A DNA stretch of 64,000 nt. It comes from Glebionis coronaria. Lineage: Eukaryota > Streptophyta > Magnoliopsida > Asterales > Asteraceae. Made by a program: the position numbers and the translations under genes. The DNA lies in contig CM046878.1 of the NCBI GenBank assembly GCA_025667525.1, forward strand, positions 99,525,237 through 99,589,236, read 5' to 3'. A model generated the notes under the pieces. That model did no database searches. It saw nothing but the letters and a program-made list of their open reading frames with translations, and was not told the DNA's origin. Positions within the stretch are counted from its first letter, which is position 1, and the number at the start of each line of letters is the position of its first letter. Of this stretch, positions 37,136 through 47,049 are shown one piece after another.

Positions 37136-37527
37136 TATGATAATAGTGTTTTATCATATAAACACTACTTTCATATGTGATAGTTCACACAAGTTTCAAC
37201 ACCGAGAACAAAGTGAAATTTCTTTTATTTTCCAAAGTATACCATAGTTTATATATATAGAAAGATAATTAAAGGATCGTTGTGATAGTATATTTTTTCG
37301 TTTAATTATTAACGGTTTACGAGATATACGCGTTTGAAAAAAGAGGATGAAAATGGATTTTAGGTTTAATATCACTCATTAGAGCCCTTGGTACGATGTC
37401 CCGCAACTTGAGCCATAGCCATAACGTCAGACCCACGGTGCGAGACATCACACTGTGGGTAGTGTTATAGCCTCATGCGCCGTAGTTGCCAGCCGAGAAT
37501 GATTGCCATAACGCGAGACCATGACGC
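37136..37527. other. Left flank of the CACTA insertion, partly a palindromic MITE half
   Basis: From about 37440 the sequence (AGTGTTATAG, GATTGCCATAACGCGAG) is matched in inverted orientation on the other side of the CACTA element (58550-58650), suggesting one interrupted MITE. No gene is seen. Confidence 0.5.
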
Positions 37528-37562
37528 GAGAACTACAACAATCCAGCCCTTCCCCATCGAGG

Positions 37563-37969
37563 TTTTCCCTAGCGATAAAATGTCGCTAGGGAAAACCCAC
37601 TAAATGACAAAACGAGTCCGACGTGGCAACTTTGCTTGTAGTAATTTTGACCAAAATATATCGAAATGTTTCCCCAGCGACATGTCACTGGGGAAACATT
37701 GACTAAAATTTCACCAAATACTTCAACAAAAATGTAAGCGGGAGATTATCCCGCCCAGTTTTCCCCAGCGACATGTCGCTTTTGAAACTTTTTTCATAGA
37801 CTAATCAGAGTGATTAGTGTTAATGAATTGTTTATTCAATGTTACAAAGTTTCCCCAACGACATGTCGCTGGGGATACTTTCAGGATTCCCTCGAAAAAG
37901 ATTTTCGTTAACGCGCCTTTTTTACAAACGACAAACAAAAAGTTTCCCCAGCGACAATCGCTGGGGATA
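37563..37969. repeat. Left subterminal palindromes of the CACTA element
   Basis: Five copies at 37563-37597, 37668-37697, 37757-37785, 37849-37878 and 37942-37969. The consensus core is the perfect palindrome CCAGCGACATGTCGCTGG with TTTCC/GGAAA arms. CACTA subterminal repeats are known transposase-binding sites; here each is itself an inverted repeat. Confidence 0.92.
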
Positions 37970-38085
37970 CGTGCAATGTTTAATATTCTATATGTAATGT
38001 GTATTTAAAGTTTTAATATATATAAAAAAATATAGTCCTTAATATTTAAAATACTATTTTACCATTAAAAAAAAAATTATATGTC

Positions 38086-38951
38086 TTTTATGATAAAAAA
38101 AAGTGAGAGAATGGTTAAATTTTCCCGCCAACATTTAGCCCGCCAAAAGTTAACATTCACTGATAATTGTTAACATTCATTGTTAATATTAATTAAAAAT
38201 TGTTAACATTCATTGAGGCTTACAAGCAGACACGCCTAAACACAACTTTATTCTACACGGACACTTAAACACGCGCTTAATTAAACATGGATATTAAAAC
38301 GATAATAGACTCATAAACACGAAAACAGATACATCATAAACTAGATCATATGAATGTTCCCCATGTCATCGTAAAGGTCGTGAAGTAGTGTAGCTGAATC
38401 CATTGTGTGCCTATCGCAATGTTTGTACAACTATACTGTACTCTCAAGTACCTTTATCATTCCATTCAAGCGCACACAGTTTGCACACGTTGAAGAGCTT
38501 GGAGAAGAAACTGGAATCGTTGAAGGTCTGGGAGAAGATCTTGGAGTTGAAAAGCTCGTTGAAGGTCTCGAAGAAGAGTTTGAAGGCGAAAAGCTCATTG
38601 AACCTCCAAGAGAATTGATTAATAGTTAGACGCGTTCGTCTTTCCATAAATTTTTTTGCATCCATATGAAACTGGAGGTTCAACCTGTGAACGTGGACAA
38701 GCATAGTACTGTCTACCAAATGATTCAGTTTGCCATGATTTTTGAAGAACTACATCTCCATGTCCGCACCTACACGGAAAAGCTTCATGCTTCAACATCT
38801 TCATAATAACAATGTGTTTGTGATGATAAGTGTGTGTGTGTGTGTGTGATCTGCTGGTGGTTGTTAAGATAAGGAGTGTGTGTGGTTGTCCTTTTATTGT
38901 AAAAAAGTGAGGGAAATGGTTATCATTTTCCCGCCAGTGTTTTCCCGCCAA
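38086..38951. repeat. ~63-bp direct repeats with paired TTTCCCGCC motifs flanking the GRF gene
   Basis: 38086-38148 and 38889-38951 both read: T-rich, AAAAAAGTGAG(A/G)GAAATGGTTA, then two CCCGCC(A) motifs (TTTTCCCGCCAACATTTAGC and TTTTCCCGCCAGTGTTTTCC). TTTCCCGC fits the plant E2F consensus TTTSSCGC. The right copy lies ~120-150 bp upstream of the GRF start on the minus strand. Confidence 0.8.
38341..38804 (-). pseudogene. GRF-type zinc-finger protein gene inside the CACTA element, broken
   Basis: From ATG at 38802-38804 the frame reads MKMLKHEAFPCRCGHGDVVL and continues to RQYYACP, with a later Cys (YGCK): the Cys-x-Cys-Gly...Arg-x-Tyr-x-Cys...Cys layout of the GRF zinc finger (zf-GRF). The frame then shifts at a run of seven A's (near 38655). 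In the shifted frames a WKDE motif, a long Ser/Pro-rich segment (38450-38610) and a coiled-coil tail ending TLLHDLYDDMG are readable, closing at a stop near 38341. Two further in-frame stops are present. Similar small GRF proteins with Ser/Pro linker and coiled coil are known from plant genomes; some GRF fingers bind single-stranded DNA. It runs opposite to the transposase genes. Confidence 0.7.
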
Positions 38952-38953
38952 TA

Positions 38954-41027
38954 TGTTGAACCCTATCTAATACATTGAACCTATAATGTTGAACCTTATC
39001 TAATACAATGAACCTATAATGTTGAACCCTATCTAATACATTGAACTTATAGTGTTGAACCTTATCTAATACATTGAACCTCTAAGCAGTAGCTTCTTAT
39101 CAATCAACTAGTCAGAGAGATAGGTATCATAAATCTAATGTTGAACCCTATCTAATACATTGAACCTCTAATGTTGAACCCTATCTAATACATTGAACCT
39201 ATAATGTTGAACCCTATCTAATACATTGGACCTATAATGTTGAACCTTATCTAATACATTGAACCTCTAATGTTGAACCCTATCTAATACATTAAACCTC
39301 TAATATTGAACCTTATCTAATACATCGAACCTCTAATGTTGAACCATATCTAATACATTGGACCTCTAATGTTGAACCTTATCTAATACAATGAACCTCT
39401 AATGTTGAACCCTATCTAATACATTGAACCTCTAATGTTGAACCCTTTCTAATACATTGAACCTCTAATGTTCAACCTTATCTAATACATTGAACCTATA
39501 ATGTTAAACCCTATCTAATACATTGAACCTATAATGTTGAACCTTATCTAATATATTGAACCTCTAATGTTGAACCCTATCTAATACATTGAACCTCTAA
39601 TGTTGAACCTTATCTAATACGTTGAACCTATAATGTTGAACCCTATCTATTGAACCTATAATGTTGAACCTTATCTGATACAATGAACCTCTAAGCAGTA
39701 GCTTCTTATCAATCAACTAGTCAGAGAGATAGGTATCATTATATCTAATGTTGAACCCTATCGAATACATTGAACCTCTAATGTTGAACCCTATCTAATA
39801 CATTGAACCTATAATGTTGAACCCTATCTAATACATTGAACCTATAATGTTGAACCCTATCTAATACATTGAACCTCTAATGTTGAAACTTATCTAATAC
39901 ATTGAACCTCTAATGTTGAACCCTATCTAATACATTGAACCTCTAATGTTGAACCTTATCTAATACATTGAACTTATAATGTTGAACCCTATCTAATACA
40001 TTGAACCTCTAATGTTGAACCCTATCTAATACATTGAACCTCTAATGTTGAACCTTATCTAATACATTAAACCTCTAATGTTGAACCCTATCTAATACAT
40101 TGAACCTATAATGTTGAACCTTATCTAATACATTGAACCTCTAATGTTGAACCTTATCTAATACATTGAACCTATAATGTTGAACCTTATCTAATACATT
40201 GAACCTATAATGTTGAACCCTATCTAATACATTGAACCTATAATGTTGAACCTTATCTAATACATTGAACCTATAATGTTGAACCGTATTTAATACATTG
40301 AAACTCTAATGTTGAACCCTATCTAATACATTGAACCTCTAATGTTGAACCCTATCTAATATATTGAACCTCTAATGTTGAACCTTATCTAATACATTGA
40401 ACCTATAATGTTGAACTCTATCTAATACATTGAACCTATAATGTTGAACCTTATCTAATACATTGAACCTCTAATGTTGAACCCTATCTAATACATTGAA
40501 CCTCTAATATTGAACCTTATCTAATCCATTGAACCTGTAATGTTGAACCCTATCTAATATATTGAACCTATAATGTTGAACCTTATCTAATACATTGAAC
40601 CTCTAAGCATTAGCTTCTTATCAATCAACTAGTCAGAGAGATAGGTATCATTACATCTAATATTGAACCCTATCTAATACATTGAACCTCTAATGTTGAA
40701 CTCTATCTAATAAATTGAACCTATAATGTTGAACCCTATCTAATACATTGAAAATCTAATGTTGAACCTTATCTAATACATTGAACCTATAATGTTGAAC
40801 CCTATCTAATACATTGAACCTCTAATGTTGAACCCTATCTAATACATTGAACCTCTAATGTTGAACCCTATCTAATACATTAAACCTATAATGTTGAACC
40901 TTATCTAATACATTGAACTTATAATGTTGAACCCTATCTAATACATTGAACCTATAATGTTGAACCTTATCTAATACATTGAACCTCTAATGTTGAACCC
41001 TATCTAATACATTGAACCTCTAATGTT
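38954..41027. repeat. ~2.1 kb tandem array of a 33-bp repeat in the CACTA element
   Basis: About 60 copies of a 33-bp unit containing TATCTAATACATTGAACC and TGTTGAACC. Units alternate at two positions (CCC/CCT and CTATAA/CTCTAA). Three times (39084-39140, 39694-39748, 40604-40657) the array is broken by the same ~55-bp insert beginning AGCAGTAGCTTCTTATCAAT, giving a higher-order period. No reading frame persists through it. Confidence 0.97.
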
Positions 41028-41650
41028 AAAACTAAATTACATAAATGTTATATAAAAAAAAATACAATTATATAAAACTTATGATTATTAATTATCTAAA
41101 AGTAAAATATACAATTATATTATACGTATTATTATTAATCATTTAAAACTAAATTACATAAATATTATATATAAAAAATATACAATTATATAAAACTTAT
41201 TATTTTTAATTATCTAAAACTATAATATACAATTATATAAAATTATTATTATTAATCATTTAAAAGTAAATTACATAAATGGTATATAAAAAAATACAAT
41301 TATATAAAACTTATTATTATTAATTATCTAAAAGCAAAATATACAATTATATAAAACTAATATATACAATTATATAGAAATTATTATTAATAATAATTTA
41401 AAACTAAATTACATAAATGTTATTTAAAAAAATATACAATTATATAAAACTTATTATTATTAATTATCTAAAAGTAAAATATACAATTATATAAAACGTA
41501 TTATTATTAATCATTTAAAACTAAATTACATAAATATTATATATAAAAAATATACAATTATATAAAATTTATTATTTTTAATTATATAAAACTAAAATAT
41601 ACAATTATATAAAATTATTATTATTAATCATTTAATAGTAAATAACATAA
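41028..41650. repeat. AT-rich ~120-bp tandem repeat
   Basis: About five copies of blocks with AAACTAAATTACATAAAT, ATACAATTATATAAAAC and TTATTATTATTAATTATC. It directly follows the 33-bp array. Confidence 0.88.
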
Positions 41651-41664
41651 ATGGTATAGAAATA

Positions 41665-42580
41665 GGTTTCCACAACGACATGTCGCAGGGGAAACGTTTG
41701 TTTAATAATTTCAGAAATCTCTCCAAAAATTTTCATTAACCCGCTTCTTTCACAAAACGACAAAATTAAATTTTCTCCAGCGACTTGTCGTTGGGGATAT
41801 ATTTGTTAGCGTCAGCCAGTTACTAAACAAGCTGGCACAAACGAAAAATTATAACTTTCCCCAGCGACATGTCGCTGGGGAAAATTTCGTCAAAAGTTAA
41901 TGAATTTAATTTGACCAGTTCTTATCCTCAAAGAAACGAATCACATAAACACATAACACTTATCTCTTTTTCATATTCTTCTCTTCATAAATCACTCATC
42001 CCCAATCATCACATCACCACCAACAATCACACCACCACCACAACCACTCATCCCCGCTACAACCATCAACACCACTCACTATTGGATTCATCACCACTCA
42101 CCACCACCACAACCGCTGCTATCATCACCATCACCACCACCGCTGCTATCACCACCACCGTTGCTATCACCACATCCATACCATCAACACCACCACAGCC
42201 ACTTACCACAACCACTCACCACCACCGCCTACTGCTAGATTCACCACCACCACCACCACAACCATTCTTCTTCCAAATTATAATTCTTTTTCTAACCTTC
42301 TAAATGATAATTCTTTAAACAAGTTTGGTGGTGGTGGATTTTGTTTGTCTTTCGATTCAAGGTTTTTATATAAATTCATAGTTTTTATTGATTGAGTGTT
42401 TAATTGAGTTTTTAATTAAATGTTTTATGTTATTGTAGTAGACCACAAAAGACCACAGCCGACCGCAGCCGACCACAACCGACCACCACAACTAACAATA
42501 TGTTTTTTTAATTCTAACTGATAACACTTATTTACTTATTTTTATCATTTTGGTTTCCCCAGCGACATGTCGTTGGGGAT
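41665..42580. repeat. Second cluster of CACTA subterminal palindromes
   Basis: Copies at 41665-41695, 41771-41800, 41855-41884 and 42552-42580 of the same CCAGCGACATGTCGCTGG palindrome seen at both element ends. Between them lies a (CAC/ACC)n-rich tract (42010-42260). Confidence 0.9.
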
Positions 42581-42659
42581 TTATAAACATGTTAATTTCC
42601 ATTAAACGTAAATCTAAACACTCTTTAACTATGAAAAACGCAAACCCAAACACTCGTTA

Positions 42660-42825
42660 TGTTGCTTATCAGCTTATCCGAATAAACTGTTTTCAAACAG
42701 CTTATCCTGATAAGCTTATCAGGATAAGCTGTTTGAAACAACTTATCCTGATAAGCTTATCGGAATAAGCTGTTTGAAAACAGCTTATCTTGATAAGCTT
42801 ATCAGAATAAGCTGTTTGATATAAA
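42660..42825. repeat. Tandem array of a nested palindrome (GATAAGCTTATC)
   Basis: Three repeats of about 51 bp, each centred on GATAAGCTTATC and flanked by AACAGCTTATC / GATAAGCTGTTTGA arms, so every unit is an inverted repeat. Confidence 0.9.
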
Positions 42826-42985
42826 TGTTTTATTGAATTAAACCTTAGGAATGTTTTAGGATTTTAGCGATTAATTTCAGAAAATTCCCGTCTAAACTTG
42901 ATCAACCTATAGAAAACCTGTCCGAAGTTAATTTAATAGGAATTAACTTCGGAAAGTCCCCTGTTTGGGACTACTTTTTGATTAT

Positions 42986-43168
42986 TTTGTCTCATTTAGG
43001 ATATGAATGCGTATAACTGGTTTACTATTTGAGATGATTTCGACAGTGTTTCTCCTTTACTCCTATGAATATGTCTTTAAACACATATTTGGGGAGTTGA
43101 GGGGAAATGTTGTCGAAATTTTCTCAAATAGTAAATCGGTTATACGCATTCATATATGAGACAAAGCA
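42986..43168. repeat. ~180-bp long hairpin
   Basis: Left arm about 42986-43055 (TTGTCTCATTTAGGATATGA, CGTATAACTGGTTTACTATT), right arm about 43095-43168 (AAATAGTAAATCGGTTATAC, GCATTCATATATGAGACAAA). The arms are nearly complementary around a ~40-nt loop. It lies just upstream of the transposase start. It may be a small foldback element. Confidence 0.85.
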
Positions 43169-43286
43169 TCAATGAGTGGGTTAGGATTGCCTTCCATAGT
43201 TGCACTAGGTGAACAAAACATCTAGGATTGCTTTCCATAACTGCCTTCCATGTAATAATAACTAAATATACGGATAAAACGCAGTT

Positions 43287-46200
43287 ATGGTATTCGCTGA
43301 TAAGAGTTGGATAAAAAACCGATTGTTTCCAAATAATTTAATGGCGGTCTTACAAAGTTCATCAATCAATGCCAGCCGTTGGTGAATGCTACGGGGAAAA
43401 TTAGATGTCCATGCAAAAAATGTCGAAATGTATTATGGAAACCCATCGAATGGATTGGAGATCATATTGCGTGTAATGGGTGGGACCCACTTTATACCAC
43501 ATGGGTCAAACACGTGAACCGACTCCACGTGCGCCAGTGATAGATAACCTAAGAGAACCTATGATGAGTGACATGACAGCGTTACTCGATGATTTTAGCT
43601 ATATTCCTTCGAATGAACTAACACAAGGAGATAATATTGGTTAGACTAGTAACCAACCGACTCAAGCCACTCGTACCGAGTTTGAAGAGTTGTATGAAAG
43701 TGCCAACGAGGCGCTGTATGATGGTTGTGAACATGTGTCTCGACTAGACTTTATGGCAAAATTTACCTATTTTAAGGTTAAAGGCAAAATGACAGGTTCT
43801 TTATTCAATGAAATATTAGAGTTTTTCCGATATGCATTTCCTGATAGTAAAGGATTCAAATTCCCACCGAACTACTATGAAATACAGAAGACATTTAAAA
43901 CGATCGGGTTAGGGTACGAGTCGATACATGCTTGTGAACATGACTGCTGCTTGTTTTGGGATGATAAAGCATAATTGCAATTCTGTCCGGTGTGTAATAC
44001 GAGTAGATGGAAAGACACTAACACACCGGGGAAGAAAGTTCCTAGGAAGGTGTTGCATTACTTTCCGATCATTCCTAGACTACAACGTTTGTACAAGTCT
44101 AGACACACTGCAAAAGACATGACTTGGCATGCTACTGGAAAGTTTGCGGAGCCTGGTAAGATGCAACACCTGGTTGATGGCGTGGCTTGGAAGAAGTTTG
44201 ACTTGAAGTATCCAGAGTTTGCTGCGGAACCAAGAAATGTTCGACTAGGGTTGTGTGTTGATGGTTTCAATCCGTTCGGTAACGTTAGTCAGACCTACAA
44301 CATGTGGCCGGTGATATTGACAACATACAATCTGCCTCCTTGGTTATGTATGAAAGAAAGTAATTTTATGGTGACGTTGTTAATTCGTGGCCCTAAATCC
44401 CCGGGCAAGGACATTGATGTTTACTTGCAGCCTTTGATTAAAGACCTGAAGACTTTATGGCACAAGGACGGTGTTGATACGACATACATTATTTCACAAA
44501 AGCAGTTCAACATGAGAGCGATGCTTTTATGGACCATAAATGATTTTCCTGCTCGAAGTAGTTTGTCTGGGTAGAGTGGGCAATGTTACTATGCATGCCC
44601 TACATGTAACCTAGAAACTCCATCTATTCCTATCACAAGCAAAATAGCTTATGTTGGCCATAAAAGATGGTTAAAGAAGCACTATAAATGGAGGAGTTCA
44701 CGTGCTGACTTCAATGGCAAACCTGAAAACAATGATTGACCTAAAGAATATAACCGGCCGGATGTAATCGAGGAGCAACATGCTATATTGCTAAGGCGTT
44801 TTCCGGGTAAACATCCGAAACATGGGGGTGTGAAGATTTCCCGCAATGTTACAGTCGAGCTTAACTGGACTAAACAGTCTATTTTTTACGAGCTTGAGTA
44901 TTGGCCTTTTATTTCACTAAGACACAATTTAGACATCATGCATATCGAAAAAAATGTGTTGGATGCCATCTTGAACATTTTGTTAATGAATGACAAAAGT
45001 AAAGACACCGCAAAGGCAAGACAAGACTTGAAAAAGATGGGCATTCGAAGACCTTTGTGGCTAACCGTAAACCACAAGGGGAAGACTGTGAAGCCCCAGA
45101 CTGTGTATTCTTTAACAGTAGAGAACCGAAAAAAGTTTTTTCAGTACATCCAAAGTGTTAAACTACCAGATGGGTTCGGATCATTCTTCAAGCACAAAGT
45201 GACTGATAATGATACAAATATAACGGGCCTGAAGTCTCATGACTGTCATATAATGATGCAACGTTTACTTCCTTACGGACTTCAAAATTACTTGCCCGAA
45301 CATTTGCAAAACCAATAATCAATCTATGTTCCTTGTTTAAGCAACTCTGCTCTACAACTTTGATGGAGGAGGACATGTTGAAAGCTTCGGTCAAGGTGGT
45401 TGAAATTCTATGCGAGCTTGAGCGCATATATCCTCCTGCTTTCTTTGACATTATGATTCACTTGCCCATCCATTTAGCTCTAGAGGCTCTTGAAGGCGGG
45501 CATATTCAACCCCGGTGGATGTATCCATTTGAAAGATTCATGAAGAAACTAAAAGGTTATGTAAGAAATAAAGCTAAGCCGGAAGGTTCGATCGCGGAGG
45601 GTTATGTTGTAGAAGAAGCATTGACTATTAGTTCTCAATATTTTCGGGGTGTTACCACGAAATTTAATCGTCCCGATCGTAATGTGGACCCCCCCCCCCC
45701 CCCTCAACGTGTAAGTTTCAGGTGTTCCGATCGGTATGCAAGCCGATTGGTTTACTGTCCTTTCCTCATTTTCCTACCGAAGAGTACAAGAAAGCGAGAT
45801 GGTATGTACTTAACAACAGTCCTGAGATCGACACGTACCAAGACCAGTTCCGGAGGTACGCATTTTTTTTAATTTTGTAACTTTTTTTTTCTTAGCTTAT
45901 CATTTCGACGACTTATTCTAATAGCATGAACGTTTTTCAGTTTATTTCCAGGAAAAAAAAAAGAAAAAGACATGCTAGAAGAATTGCTCCACTAGTTTAA
46001 GACGCTGGTAAACTAACACTTTTTTGTGTACATAAGAGTGAAAATAACAATATCATATTTTTTGTTTTCTATCTAATCCTATCTTCTTTATAGATCTTTG
46101 AACGTCACACACAAAATCCCAAAGGCCCAGAGTTTAGCCCAACCAGCGAGTTATTCGCTTTGGCTAATAGACCATCAAAGGCTCCAATGTTAGTAAACTG

Positions 46201-46882
46201 TTGCGTAGTAGATGGTGTGAGGTATGTCGTGCAGAGCCGCGATGAACGTCGCGTAACTAAAAATAGCGGCGTTTGTTTGACTGGCCCTGACGGGAAAATG
46301 TCTTATGGTCAGCTTCAAGAAATCCTCGAGTTTGACTATTTGTCGTTTAAAGTTGCGTTGTTCAAAGTTAAGTGGTTCGACACTCGCAACAACGTTGGTA
46401 GAGTCAAGAAACTTACCGTTAGAAACGGAATGACACAAATCATCGGCTCTGGTGAGTGGTGGAAAAGTGAATAATACATTCTCGCAACACAAGTCAAACA
46501 AGTCTTCTACCTTGTAGATCCAGCCAAACCCAACGTGAAGGTCGTCGGACATGTTAATCATAAAAGCTTTTTGAACAACGGTGTAATCGTGGTAGAGAAC
46601 GAACCTGATATTATACATTTGGACAACTCATCTGATCTCCCACCTTCTATTAGTGATCTCCCACCTTCTACTAGTGATCTCCCACCTTCTACTAGTGGGA
46701 ATGACCTCGGTAATTACACCTTCTATATAGATTTGCATATAGATGGTGAATCAACGAAGGTTGACGCACCGCCAGATAACGATGATGTTCCTAGCGAAGA
46801 CGATGATGATGAAGACCCCCTTCCTCATGGTTTAGCAGATTCTGATGTTGAGACCTCATCAAAGATAATGATGGTGTTGTGA
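43287..46882 (+). pseudogene. TNP2-type (TNPD) CACTA transposase, inactivated
   Basis: Domains in order: transposase-associated N-terminus (ADKSWIKNRL, then after a frameshift KIRCPCKKCRNVLWKPIEW); the TNP2 catalytic region (FCPVCNTSRWKD, LGLCVDGFNPFGN, LRHNLDIMHIEKNVLDAI); DUF4218-like (EGGHIQPRWMYPFERFMKKL); and DUF4216-like (RVTKNSGVCLTG, FKVKWFDTRNNVGRVKK). The tail is acidic with three SDLPPSTS repeats, stop at 46880. The exon structure of the last third has probable introns near 45858-45940 and 46010-46095. Lesions: an early frameshift, stops near 43641, 43972, 44572, 44738, 45316, about 45996 and 46471, and a frameshift at a 16-17 base C run near 45690. In the family TNP2 cuts and joins the element ends. 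Confidence 0.93.
45686..45704. repeat. Homopolymer C run in the transposase
   Basis: A run of about 16-17 C within the DUF4218-like coding part. The correct frame downstream (EEYKKARWYVLNNSPEIDTY) differs from the frame upstream, so slippage here probably broke the gene. Run length may also be a sequencing error. Confidence 0.85.
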
Positions 46883-47049
46883 AATGTTATTCTAGTGACG
46901 AAGAAGATTAACTTTGTGTTGTAACTTGCAAAATACACTTATATATTTGAATGAATGAATGAATGAAATTATTGTGGATTGTTTAAATGTGTAAATTTAT
47001 TTTGATATTTGGATTTGTGCATGTTATGCTAATTGTACCTGTATACAGA

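Noticed and set aside
38954..41027. Possible CRISPR or telomere/centromere satellite
   Set aside because: No spacers and not a telomere motif; it lies wholly inside a CACTA element. Centromere identity cannot be judged from one copy.
41869..42303. 144-codon Thr/His/Pro-rich ORF
   Set aside because: Low-complexity ACC/CAC tract inside CACTA leader sequence, starting within a subterminal palindrome.
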